DNA of 64,000 nt. It comes from Pedobacter sp. HDW13 (GTDB lineage Bacteria > Bacteroidota > Bacteroidia > Sphingobacteriales > Sphingobacteriaceae). This document shows positions 44,564 through 52,611 of this stretch, piece after piece. The stretch is from contig NZ_CP049868.1 in NCBI RefSeq assembly GCF_011303555.1, positions 1,736,001 to 1,800,000 of the forward strand, given 5' to 3'. The translations under genes were made by a program, and so were the position numbers. Position 1 is the first letter of the stretch. Every line of letters starts with the position of its first letter. Below the pieces are notes generated by a model. That model was not told the DNA's origin, ran no database searches, and saw nothing but the letters and a program-made list of their open reading frames with translations.

Positions 44564-44652
44564 GTGACCTACATCACATTAAACTTGTCCTCAGGCTAAT
44601 GTGACTTACATCACGCAGCTAGCCGGCATATCCTCTCCATATTTGTCCTGTT
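44563..44652 (+). promoter_or_regulatory. Two CRP-type boxes and -7 element before the yceI operon
   Basis: Box 1 is GTGA-cctaca-TCAC (44564-44577) and box 2 is GTGA-cttaca-TCAC (44601-44614). Centres are 37 bp apart. CATATTTG (44638-44645) is a one-mismatch TAnnTTTG -7 element, and no good -33 box exists, so the promoter looks activator-dependent. With a start near 44652, box 2 is centred at about -44.5 and box 1 at about -81.5, close to class II activation geometry. Confidence 0.6.
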
Positions 44653-44670
44653 AATTTAAAACAACAGAAA

Positions 44671-45207
44671 ATGGAAACAACAAATTTTAACGTTAATGGC
44701 GCTCAGAGCGAAATTAATTGGATAGGCCGCAAAGTAACTGGTGCACACAATGGTACCATCGCAATCAAATCGGGCGAGCTTGTATTAAACAGCAATAAAC
44801 TAATCGGCGGTAAATTTACGATTGATACCACTTCGATTATTATTTTAGATGTAACTGATGAAGGTACCAACGCGCAGTTTGCCGGACATTTGGCATCTGA
44901 TGATTTCTTCTCTTCAGAAAAACACCCCGAAGCTTTCTTTGTAATTACTGCAGTAACCGCTAAAGAGAATGATCATTACGATCTTAAAGGAGATTTGACC
45001 ATTAAAGGAATTACTAACGAAGTAACCTTTGCGGCAAAGATTAGTTTAAACCATAACAAGTTAACTGCAGGTGGTAAAATTGTAATCGACAGAACCAAAT
45101 ACGACATGAAATTCCGTTCTGGTAATTTCTTTCAAAATTTAGGCGATACACTTATTTACAATGATTTTGATCTTAATGTTGATATCGCTGCTGAGCTTGC
45201 TGCCTAA
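44671..45207 (+). CDS. YceI family protein
   Basis: This 178-residue lipocalin-like barrel has the YceI pattern: SEINWIGRKVTGAHNGTIAIKSGEL, GKFTIDTTSI, HLASDDFFSSEKHPEAFFVI and GDLTIKGITNEVTF. YceI proteins bind polyprenoids or amphiphilic quinone-like ligands. No signal peptide is seen, so this one should stay in the cytoplasm. It is first in the operon behind the CRP-type boxes. Confidence 0.92.
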   Translation: METTNFNVNGAQSEINWIGRKVTGAHNGTIAIKSGELVLNSNKLIGGKFTIDTTSIIILDVTDEGTNAQFAGHLASDDFFSSEKHPEAFFVITAVTAKENDHYDLKGDLTIKGITNEVTFAAKISLNHNKLTAGGKIVIDRTKYDMKFRSGNFFQNLGDTLIYNDFDLNVDIAAELAA

Positions 45208-45235
45208 GGATTTTTAAACTTAAAAAACTAAAGCC

Positions 45236-45454
45236 ATGCCATACGTAAAAATAGAAGTAACACGCGAAGGTGTTACACGCGAGCAAAAACAAACTTTGAT
45301 TAAAGGGATTACTAATTTGATTAGTGATACCCTGAATAAAGATCCGCACCTCACCCACATTGTAATTCAGGAAATAGAACTGGATGACTGGGGTTATGCC
45401 GGAGAACAAGTATCAGTTTTAAGGAAAAAAGGCATTACAGCCGATAAAAAATAA
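45236..45454 (+). CDS. 4-oxalocrotonate tautomerase family protein
   Basis: This 72-residue protein has the catalytic N-terminal proline exposed after Met removal (MPYVKIEVTREGV). The chain KQTLIKGITNLISDTLNKDP is typical of the small tautomerases that act as hexamers. EIELDDWGYAGEQVS occupies the C-terminal hairpin. The substrate is unknown. It lies 28 bp after yceI and 4 bp before the SDR gene, so it is co-transcribed. Confidence 0.9.
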   Translation: MPYVKIEVTREGVTREQKQTLIKGITNLISDTLNKDPHLTHIVIQEIELDDWGYAGEQVSVLRKKGITADKK

Positions 45455-45458
45455 AGCC

Positions 45459-46193
45459 ATGAAAAAACAAACCATCATCGTTACCGGTGCATCATCCGGT
45501 ATAGGCAAAGCAGTGGCCCGCTTATTTGTTGAAAAAGGAAATAATGTGATCCTGAATTCGACAACTGCCGGAAAACTGGAACAGGTTTATCAGGAACTGG
45601 GTGCCGGCGAAAACATAGCTATGGTAGCCGGAAACGTAAGTGACAAAAGAACCGGAGCACGATTACTGGAGGTAGCTTTAGCAAAATTCGGTACAGTAGA
45701 TGTATTGATTAATAACGCCGGGATATATGAAACCAAGCCCTTTTTAGAAGTAGATGAAGCTTACCTCGACCGCTTTCTAAACACCAATTTTAAAGGCACC
45801 TATTTTACCACACAAAGCATTATTCCACAAATGTTAAAGCAAAAGGGCGGAGTGGTAATCAACATTGGTACACCGTTGGTAAACCATGCTTTAGGTGGTG
45901 CACCAGGTACAGCGTCCATATCAAGCAAAGGAGCCATCCATGCACTAACCCTGCAGCTTGCCGCCGAATTTGGTACACGTAACATCAGGGTAAACACCAT
46001 TGCACCTGGCGTAATCCGCACGCCAATGCATGCAGGCGAAGACGATAAGAGTGCCGGACTGCATTTGTTAAACCGTGTAGGGGAAGTAGAAGATGTGGCA
46101 GAAATGGTATATACCGTTGCGAAAAGTAATTTCATTAGCGGTGCCATTGTCAATGTAGACGGCGGAATGGGTGCCGGTCACAATTTGAACTAA
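45459..46193 (+). CDS. SDR family oxidoreductase with a degenerate active site
   Basis: This 244-residue short-chain dehydrogenase fold has the cofactor motif TGASSGIGKAVA (9-20) and NNAGIYE (85-91). The active-site segment reads ASISSKGAIHAL, so the catalytic tyrosine of YxxxK is replaced by S153, with K157 kept. The catalytic serine position is G137/T138 (NIGTPL). It is therefore probably inactive as a classical dehydrogenase, or uses another mechanism. The C-terminal GAIVNVDGGMGAG end is normal. It is third in the operon. Confidence 0.9.
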   Translation: MKKQTIIVTGASSGIGKAVARLFVEKGNNVILNSTTAGKLEQVYQELGAGENIAMVAGNVSDKRTGARLLEVALAKFGTVDVLINNAGIYETKPFLEVDEAYLDRFLNTNFKGTYFTTQSIIPQMLKQKGGVVINIGTPLVNHALGGAPGTASISSKGAIHALTLQLAAEFGTRNIRVNTIAPGVIRTPMHAGEDDKSAGLHLLNRVGEVEDVAEMVYTVAKSNFISGAIVNVDGGMGAGHNLN

Positions 46194-46194
46194 A

Positions 46195-46647
46195 TTGAAA
46201 AATTTTATTTTAATGGCTTTCTTGTTTTGCATATCGTTAAGCTTGAAAGCACAACAAACAGAAAAAATGGAAAATAACCAGCAAAGCAAGATGGCCATTA
46301 CAAAGGCGCTTGAAGATAATTATTTTAAAGGCATTTATACAGGCGACATCAACCTGCTTAAACAAATTTTTCATCCAGACACTGATCTTTATGGTGATGT
46401 AAAAGGACAGCCATACGCTAAAACATTGGCTGTTTATCTGGATGGTGTAGCAAACCGCCAAAGCCCCAAAGATTGTGGCAAACCATTTAAAGGGAGGATT
46501 GTTTCGATAGATGTGGTTAACTCTATTGCTATGGTTAAAGCACGGGTACAGATGTACGATTTTAATTATGTCGATTTATTATCCTTTCATCAAATAAACG
46601 GCAAATGGTTTATTGTAAACAAAATGCTCAGCGATGTAGCTGAATAA
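46195..46647 (+). CDS. NTF2-like (lumazine-binding/SnoaL-type) exported protein
   Basis: This 150-residue protein has a small alpha+beta cone fold: TKALEDNYFKGIYTGDINLLKQIFHPDT, YGDVKGQPYAKTLAVYLDG, and C-terminal VDLLSFHQINGKWFIVNKML. The start is TTG at 46195, 1 nt after the SDR stop, because the next ATG (46213) would drop the basic n-region (MKNF) of the signal peptide ending SLKAQ. Function is unknown. It is translationally coupled within the operon. Confidence 0.82.
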   Translation: MKNFILMAFLFCISLSLKAQQTEKMENNQQSKMAITKALEDNYFKGIYTGDINLLKQIFHPDTDLYGDVKGQPYAKTLAVYLDGVANRQSPKDCGKPFKGRIVSIDVVNSIAMVKARVQMYDFNYVDLLSFHQINGKWFIVNKMLSDVAE

Positions 46648-46659
46648 AGTGCAAACAGC

Positions 46660-47743
46660 ATGTGGTACGAGAATAAAGCTAGCCGGTTATTGGGTATTCA
46701 ATATCCGATATTACAAGGGCCTTTTGGGGGTAATCTATCATCAGTTGAGCTCGTGGCCGCGGTATCAAACACAGGCGGTTTGGGTGGATACGGGGCTTAC
46801 ACCTTAAATCCCAGTGAAATAGCAGATGTACACCAGCAAATATTAACCGCGACCAATAAACCCTACAACCTTAACCTTTGGGTATCGGATAACGATATAA
46901 ACGGAAGCGATACAGATAAGCAATTTGAAAAAACCAGTGCGCTGTTTAAGCCCTATTTTGATGAATTGAATATCCCAATGCCACCAAAACCAGCACCTTT
47001 TAGTTCGCGCTTTGAAAACCAGCTTCAGGTGGTGTTAGACATTAAGCCCAAGGTATTCAGCTTCATGTTTGGCGCGCTACCAGCCGATGTGCTGGAGCAG
47101 TGTAAAAAACGGGGCATTGTTAGTGTTGGGGCTGCCACCACATTAGACGAAGCGATTTTTTTAGCAGATACAGGTGTTGATATGATTATTGCATCGGGTT
47201 TTGAAGCAGGCGGCCACCGACCTTCTTTTTTAGACCGGGCAGAAAACTCGGTTACGGGCACATTTGTACTTTTGCAGCTTATTAAAGAAAAGGTTAAAAT
47301 TCCTGTAATAGCTGCCGGGGCATTGGCAATGGTAAAGGTATAGCAGCTGCACTTACACTGGGGGCCGATGCGGCTCAGATTGGCACAGCTTTTCTGGCCT
47401 GTAATGAATCGAACGCACTACCCATTCACAAAGAAATGCTTTTTTCTGATGCGGCTAAATACACCAAATTATCGCGTGCTTTTACCGGAAGATTGGGCCG
47501 GGGATAACGACCCGTATTGCAAGCGAACAAATTGGAAAAGAAAGCGGATTCTTACCTTTCCCATTACAAACCACTTTTATATCGCCCTTGAGAAAAGCAG
47601 CCATCGAGCAACAAAAATGGGACATGGTAATGTTCTGGAGCGGGCAAATTGCTCCGATATTAAAACATAAAAAAGCTAAAGTACTTATGGAGGCATTAAT
47701 AGCAGAAACTAGTGCTTATTTCGAGACCCTTAAAACGGGCTAG
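46660..47743 (+). pseudogene. Nitronate monooxygenase, frame broken twice by apparent 1-nt losses
   Basis: The N-terminal part shows the FMN-barrel pattern LGIQYPILQGPFGG and ASGFEAGGHRPSF (near 180-192). At 47343 the frame ends. Adding one base to the G4 run at 47317-47320 restores IPVIAAGGIGNGKGIAAALT. A second added base at the G4 run 47500-47503 restores RLGRGITTRIASEQIG and a tail to the stop at 47741-47743, giving about 361 residues. The enzyme family oxidises nitronates or works as an enoyl-reductase-like flavoprotein. It is the last gene of the yceI operon. Confidence 0.85.
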
Positions 47744-47768
47744 TAAACCTGGTTAAAGTAGCGGATGA

Positions 47769-47832
47769 AGGCTATGCAAAGCGGTGAAGTAAATTATCAA
47801 CCCCGAAACTTTGCATAGCCTATATTTTTTTT
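47769..47832 (+). terminator. Terminator of the yceI operon
   Basis: AGGCTATGCAAAG (47769-47781) and CTTTGCATAGCCT (47809-47821) form a perfect 13-bp stem with a 27-nt loop, followed by an A/T-rich stretch and a T8 run (47825-47832). Confidence 0.8.
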
Positions 47833-47928
47833 AATACCCGGTGATAGTTTAGCGTCTGTAAATTTGATATTATAATCTTCTTTAATAACTTTGAATTACA
47901 AAGCACTTTTAGAAAATACAACAAAAAT

Positions 47929-48636
47929 ATGAACGTATTTACCCGACTACAGCAATTCCAGGAAGAGGCCTGTTACAATATATGGTTCCGCATTTTTACA
48001 GTTTTTTGCCGTGTGGTACTTGCTGCCAGTTTTATTCCATCGGGCATTGTAAAGATTATGGGCGAAAGATTTACCGCTCTACCTGCTAATCACCCACTGG
48101 GACATTATTTTGATGCGCTACAGCTTACAGGTTATTATTATACTTTTATCGGGATTGTGCAACTCTGCATAGCCTTGCTGCTGCTTATTCCACGAACGGC
48201 TTTTTTGGGCGCTTTGGCTTACTTCGTGGTAATCATAAATATCTGCATTTTAACCTATGCAACCCGTTTTGAAGGTACACGGATTGTTACCCTGATGGTA
48301 CTGGCAGACCTTTATCTGCTATGCTGGGATTATAAACGACTGAAAGCGATTGTATGGATTACCAGCTTACCCAAAGTCACTTTGAGCAAAAAGTTTCCCT
48401 TTGCCTTTTCAGGGTTTGTGATACTTGCCATCGCCATAGTGGTTCTCAGTAATCAGTTCCTATACGAGATCAGACCAGGCAATTCAATGATTGAGTGTAA
48501 AAATCAAAGCGCAGGGAGTAAAAATCCAAAAGGTTGTGCAATTTTTTGCGATTGCATCTACCAAAAAGGATTGCCACTTGATAGTTGCCTGAAGGAATAT
48601 GAGCGGTCTAAAATATATCAGAAACGACTCAGATAG
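47929..48636 (+). CDS. DoxX-like integral membrane protein
   Basis: This 235-residue protein has four or five hydrophobic segments: about 22-40, 75-95 (FIGIVQLCIALLLLIP), 98-117, 125-145 and 165-185. AASFIPSGIVKIMGERF matches the start of DoxX/MauE-type domains. The C-terminal part, after a last membrane span, carries Cys residues and is probably periplasmic. It is likely involved in redox or thiol balance, but no partner gene adjoins it. Confidence 0.75.
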   Translation: MNVFTRLQQFQEEACYNIWFRIFTVFCRVVLAASFIPSGIVKIMGERFTALPANHPLGHYFDALQLTGYYYTFIGIVQLCIALLLLIPRTAFLGALAYFVVIINICILTYATRFEGTRIVTLMVLADLYLLCWDYKRLKAIVWITSLPKVTLSKKFPFAFSGFVILAIAIVVLSNQFLYEIRPGNSMIECKNQSAGSKNPKGCAIFCDCIYQKGLPLDSCLKEYERSKIYQKRLR

Positions 48637-48678
48637 CCGTTTTTCGTTATAATGTAACTGTTTTTAGCATTAGTTATG

Positions 48679-48763
48679 CGGAGAGAGCGGGATTCGAACC
48701 CGCGGTACCTTACAGTACACACGCTTTCCAAGCGTGCTCGATCGACCACTCTGACACCTCTCC
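48679..48763 (-). tRNA. tRNA-Ser (anticodon GGA)
   Basis: The 85-nt cloverleaf has the acceptor stem GGAGAGG paired with TCTCTCC (one G-U), then the D arm GTCAGAGTGGTCGATCGAGC. The anticodon arm CACGC-TTGGAAA-GCGTG gives the anticodon GGA (reads UCC and UCU). A long variable arm of the class II type (TGTACTGTAAGGTACC) and a T arm with GGTTCGAATCCC follow. The discriminator is G, and CCA is not encoded. The long variable arm confirms serine identity. Confidence 0.96.
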
Positions 48764-48793
48764 AGTAAGGCTGCAAAAATATATTTTTTATTG

Positions 48794-48829
48794 ATAAAAA
48801 AAATGCTCCCGACATAAACGGGAGCATTT
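48794..48829 (-). terminator. Terminator of pyk
   Basis: Read on the minus strand, AAATGCTCCCG-N7-CGGGAGCATTT (48829-48801) is followed by a T-run. A perfect 11-bp stem ends transcription of pyk before the tRNA gene. Confidence 0.87.
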
Positions 48830-48848
48830 CTAAACAGATTAATCGCTA

Positions 48849-50278
48849 TTAGTCTATAACAGTGATTTTTAACATATTGGTTTTACCTTTAGCCTCGATT
48901 GGAATAGCTGCAGTATTGATAATAATATCGCCTTGTTTAACCAGTTTTTTAGCTTTTAAGAACTCATTAACCTCAATGATGGTGTTATCGGTACTTTCCC
49001 ACTTATCGTAGTAAAAACCTCTTACCCCCATAACAAGCTCACTGCGTTTAATAATGCACGGTTGCTTGTAAAAATAAAGGTTAAAGCTTCAGGACGGTGG
49101 CTCGAAATTTCGAAAGCAGTATAACCGCTCAAAGTCATCGAAACAATACCTACAGCATTGGTTTGTTTAGCTAAGAAACAAGCTGAATCACAAATCGCAT
49201 CGCTCAAGAAAGACTCCGATTTTGGTTTTAAGAACTTATCAGGATTGAAAGGATAATTGTTTTCTTCAATGTTCTGGATAATTTTTTGCATTGTTTCAAT
49301 TACGATCAGCGGAAACTCACCAACTGATGTTTCGCCACTTAACATTACCGCATCGGCGCCATCCAATACAGAGTTAGCTACGTCATTCACTTCAGCACGC
49401 GTTGGGCGAGGCGTAGTAATCATACTCTCCAACATCTGGGTAGCCACAATTACAGGTTTAGAAGCCGCCCTACATTTGGCAACGATCATTTTCTGTAACA
49501 ATGGTACTTCCTCCATCGGACATTCAACACCCAAATCGCCACGGGCAACCATAATACCATCAGTTACTGCAATAATCTCATCGATATTGGCAATCGCTTC
49601 AGGCTTTTCAATTTTGGCAATTACACGGGCAGATTTACCGCGTTCAGCAATTATTTTTTTCAGTTCGATAATATCTTCAGCTTTACGCACAAAAGATAAA
49701 CCGATCCACTCTACGTCATTTTCTAATACAAATTCTAAGTTCTCACGATCTTCAGGCGTCAAAGAAGGAATAGAAACTTTAGTGTTTGGTAGGTTTACCC
49801 CTTTTCTGGAAGTTAAAATACCACCATGAACAATCTCGCAGGTAACTTCATCTTTCAAATTGGTAGATAAAACTTTCATTTGAAGTTTTCCATCATCCAA
49901 AAGGATAATCTCGCCAGCCTGAACATCCTGAGGGAAGTTTTGGTAAGTGATGTAAATCCGTTCTTCGTTACCGATACACTCGTTAGTGGTAATTACGGTT
50001 GTTTTACCGTTAATCAGGTTAATACCACCTTCTTTTACCAGGCCAATACGGATTTTAGGTCCTTGTAAATCGGCAAGAATACCCACATTATAATCGTATT
50101 TTTTGTTTAAATCGCGGATGGTATCCAAAACCGCCTGGTGATCGGCTTGCGACCCGTGCGAAAAGTTTAGACGGCAAACATCTAAACCTGCGTTAAACAT
50201 ACTATATAATACATCTGGTTTTGCTGATGCAGGCCCTAGTGTGGCTACGATTTTGGTTCTCGAATGAAAAGGTTTCAT
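48849..50278 (-). pseudogene. pyk: Pyruvate kinase, frame broken near the C-terminus by an apparent 1-nt loss
   Basis: This enzyme converts phosphoenolpyruvate and ADP to pyruvate and ATP. Family marks are RTKIVATLGPAS (N-terminus), LNFSHGS, ADLQGPKIRIG, IAKIEKPEAI, VARGDLGVECP, the KPVIVATQMLESM active-site segment, and ADAVMLSGETSVGEFP. The main frame runs from 50278 to a stop at 49022. The last 60 residues (GVRGFYYDKWESTDNT and onward) continue in another frame to 48849. One added base in the run at 49025-49029 (G5 on the coding strand) restores LLWGVRGFYYD, total about 476 residues. As an essential glycolytic gene, it is almost certainly intact in the organism. Confidence 0.95.
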
Positions 50279-50297
50279 TTAATTAATTGATTTTAGG

Positions 50298-50346
50298 ATG
50301 CGGTTTTAGAAAACGCAATTATTTATCTAAAATAGACAAACCGCAT
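50298..50346 (-). other. Hairpin in the pyk leader
   Basis: Plus-strand arms ATGCGGTTT (50298-50306) and AAACCGCAT (50338-50346) pair perfectly over 9 bp around a 31-nt loop, about 20 nt before the pyk start. It may be a 5'-UTR regulatory structure. No recognised riboswitch class fits. Confidence 0.4.
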
Positions 50347-50390
50347 TAAATTTTATATATTTTGTTTCTTTGTTCTTTGTTTGTAACCGT

Positions 50391-50416
50391 CAAATATAGT
50401 GTATTTAATACACCAA
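50391..50416 (-). promoter_or_regulatory. Candidate pyk promoter with palindrome
   Basis: Read on the minus strand, TATATTTG (50398-50391) is a perfect TAnnTTTG -7 element. Just upstream lies the perfect 15-bp palindrome GTGTATT-T-AATACAC (50399-50413). The -33 box is weak and the spacing short. The palindrome is at a natural regulator position between the two promoter elements. Confidence 0.4.
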
Positions 50417-50427
50417 GTATATAATTT

Positions 50428-50847
50428 TTATATTACCAAATTCTCCTTACTCTTTAACTTGGTCGGATCTATCTTCGCAGCCACCTGTATATCAGGCAGT
50501 TTATTTAATCCATTTAGCAGATAATCCAAATCTTCCTTATCTATAAATTCTTTAATAATAATAAAGAAATCTACCTTGTTCATCTCCGGAATCAGAAAAC
50601 CATCACTACTTCTGTTGCTAATCAGGTAATATTCTACCTCGCCTTGCTCTACAAAAAAGTAATATTTAGAAAAACACCAGGCTGGTTCGTCAATATTAAA
50701 AAAAATTTCGTGGTCTTCTATTTTTTCAAATTGTGTGTTTAAACGGGTATTAATTTTGTGGCAAAGTACATAGTCTTTTAGGGGTGCAGTAATCGCAATT
50801 AGTATAAAATCAAGGTCTAAGGTAAGTTTTAGGTAAGTTCTATTCAA
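50428..50847 (-). CDS. IPExxxVDY family protein
   Basis: This 139-residue protein carries the family signature IPEMNKVDFF near 84-93. The expected pattern is IPExxxVDY, and here the terminal Y is F. It begins TYLKLTLDLDFILIAITAP. The family is found only in Bacteroidota and has no known function. The gene is divergent from acpP-fabF-rnc and next to pyk, a recurring neighbourhood that suggests a link to fatty-acid or central metabolism. Confidence 0.85.
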   Translation of the reverse strand: MNRTYLKLTLDLDFILIAITAPLKDYVLCHKINTRLNTQFEKIEDHEIFFNIDEPAWCFSKYYFFVEQGEVEYYLISNRSSDGFLIPEMNKVDFFIIIKEFIDKEDLDYLLNGLNKLPDIQVAAKIDPTKLKSKENLVI

Positions 50848-50941
50848 AGCGAAATAAATTATTTACAGAACGAAATTAAAAAACTAATTCTATATTCGCT
50901 GTGTTATTGAGATACCAAAATTACGTATCGAAATAAAAACA

Positions 50942-50972
50942 TTTGAAAATTGTAAGAATTTATTTTTCTTTG
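50942..50972 (+). promoter_or_regulatory. Predicted acpP promoter
   Basis: TTTG (50942-50945), 19-nt spacer, TTTCTTTG (50965-50972) fits the Bacteroidota -33/-7 pattern with one mismatch. The leader is about 30 nt before the ATG at 51006. Confidence 0.55.
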
Positions 50973-51005
50973 CACAGAATTATTTAACCATTAAATTATA
51001 AAATT

Positions 51006-51242
51006 ATGTCTGATATTGCTTCAAGAGTTAAGGCTATTATCGTAGAAAAACTAGGTGTTGACGAAAGCGAAGTTACGCCAGAGGCTTCATTCACCAACGA
51101 TTTAGGTGCAGATTCTTTAGATACCGTAGAGTTGATTATGGAATTTGAAAAAGAATTCAATGTAGCTATTCCTGATGATCAGGCTGAAACCATCGGTACT
51201 GTTGGTCAAGCAATTGCTTATTTGGAAAAAAACGTTAAATAG
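51006..51242 (+). CDS. acpP: Acyl carrier protein
   Basis: This 78-residue acidic protein carries the phosphopantetheine attachment site S37 in [12 protein letters not shown]. It shuttles acyl chains in fatty-acid synthesis. It heads the acpP-fabF-rnc unit, an order conserved in many bacteria, and has a predicted promoter immediately upstream. The length is standard. Confidence 0.97.
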   Translation: MSDIASRVKAIIVEKLGVDESEVTPEASFTNDLGADSLDTVELIMEFEKEFNVAIPDDQAETIGTVGQAIAYLEKNVK

Positions 51243-51263
51243 AATTACGCTTTTTCAGTATAA

Positions 51264-52517
51264 ATGGAATTAAAAAGAGTAGTAGTAACAGGGTTGGGTG
51301 CGCTCACTCCTATAGGCAATAATGTTCCCGATTTTTGGGAAGGATTGACTAACGGGGTGAGTGGCGCTGCTCCTATTAAGGGTTTTGACACTGAAAAGTT
51401 CAAGACTAAATTCGCATGCGAGGTTAAAAATTTCAATCCGGAAGATTTTTTGGAGAAAAAAGAGGCTCGCAAGCTAGATCCGTTTGTACAATATGCCCTT
51501 GTGGCTACAGATGAGGCTGTGAAGGATGGTGGTTTCGATTTTGAAAAATTAGATACCAACCGAATCGGTGTAATCTGGGGTGCGGGCATAGGTGGATTGA
51601 AAACATTTTTGGATGAAATTTCAAATTTTGCCAAAGGTGATGGTACGCCAAGATACAATCCATTTTTTATTCCTAAAATGATTATTGATATTGCTCCAGG
51701 GCATATCTCTATCAAATACGGTTTACGTGGGCCAAATTTCGCAACTGTTTCGGCATGTGCTTCTTCTACCAACGCCATGATTGATGCATTTAACTATATC
51801 CGTTTGGGTATGGCCGATGTTATTATCAGTGGTGGTTCTGAAGCAATCATTAACGAAGCAGGAATGGGTGGTTTTAACGCCATGCATGCACTATCTACAC
51901 GTAACGATGATCCGGCAACAGCATCTCGTCCTTTTGATAAAGATCGCGATGGCTTCGTAGCTGGTGAAGGTGCAGGAACCATTATTTTAGAAGAACTTGA
52001 ACATGCAAAAGCAAGGGGTGCAAAAATTTATGCAGAACTTGTTGGCGGTGGAATGAGTGCAGATGCTAATCACATCACGGCACCGCATCCTGAAGGTTTA
52101 GGTGCCAGAATGGTAATGACAAATGCGCTAAAAGATGCCGGTTTAACAACTGCTGATATAGACTACATCAATGTTCATGGTACCTCTACACCACTTGGTG
52201 ATATTAGCGAAACCAAAGCCATTGGTACATTATTTGGTGAAGATGCTTACCGTTTAAACATCAGCTCTACCAAATCAATGACGGGCCACCTCTTAGGAGC
52301 TGCCGGTGCTGTTGAAGCAATTGCCGCAATTCTTTCTGTTAAAAATGATATTGTTCCTCCAACAATCAATCACTTTACAGATGATCCTGCATTTGACCCT
52401 AAATTGAACTTTACTTTTAACAAAGCGCAAAAACGTACAGTTAGAGCTGCTTTAAGTAATACATTCGGTTTCGGTGGTCATAACGCTTCTGTGATTTTCA
52501 AGAAATACGAAGATTAA
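51264..52517 (+). CDS. fabF: Beta-ketoacyl-ACP synthase II FabF
   Basis: This 417-residue thiolase-fold condensing enzyme extends acyl-ACP with malonyl-ACP. The nucleophile is C165 in VSACASSTNA, and the two catalytic histidines lie in NVHGTSTPLGD and in TGHLLGAAG. The C-terminus has the typical NTFGFGGHNASVIFK. It starts 21 bp after acpP. Confidence 0.97.
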   Translation: MELKRVVVTGLGALTPIGNNVPDFWEGLTNGVSGAAPIKGFDTEKFKTKFACEVKNFNPEDFLEKKEARKLDPFVQYALVATDEAVKDGGFDFEKLDTNRIGVIWGAGIGGLKTFLDEISNFAKGDGTPRYNPFFIPKMIIDIAPGHISIKYGLRGPNFATVSACASSTNAMIDAFNYIRLGMADVIISGGSEAIINEAGMGGFNAMHALSTRNDDPATASRPFDKDRDGFVAGEGAGTIILEELEHAKARGAKIYAELVGGGMSADANHITAPHPEGLGARMVMTNALKDAGLTTADIDYINVHGTSTPLGDISETKAIGTLFGEDAYRLNISSTKSMTGHLLGAAGAVEAIAAILSVKNDIVPPTINHFTDDPAFDPKLNFTFNKAQKRTVRAALSNTFGFGGHNASVIFKKYED

Positions 52518-52611
52518 TTTAGCCCAGCTGCCATATAATTTTGTATGCTAATTTAAAAATGGATAACTTAGTTAAATATGCTGATTAGCCGTTAATTGTG
52601 TTATTTATTTA

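Noticed and set aside
46195..46212. ATG at 46213 as the start of the NTF2-like protein
   Set aside because: Using it would remove the basic n-region of the signal peptide. The TTG at 46195, 1 nt after the SDR stop, gives a normal export signal.
9303..47503. Phase-variable homopolymers
   Set aside because: The runs are only 3-5 bases long, too short for frequent slippage, and occur also in a housekeeping gene.
9303..49029. Programmed ribosomal frameshifting as the reason for the split genes
   Set aside because: There is no slippery heptamer with a downstream pseudoknot common to the seven sites, and unrelated genes including pyk share the pattern. Single-base under-calls explain all of them more simply.
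48849..49031. Separate 60-residue gene at the end of pyk
   Set aside because: It is the C-terminal part of pyruvate kinase in a shifted frame, not an independent gene.
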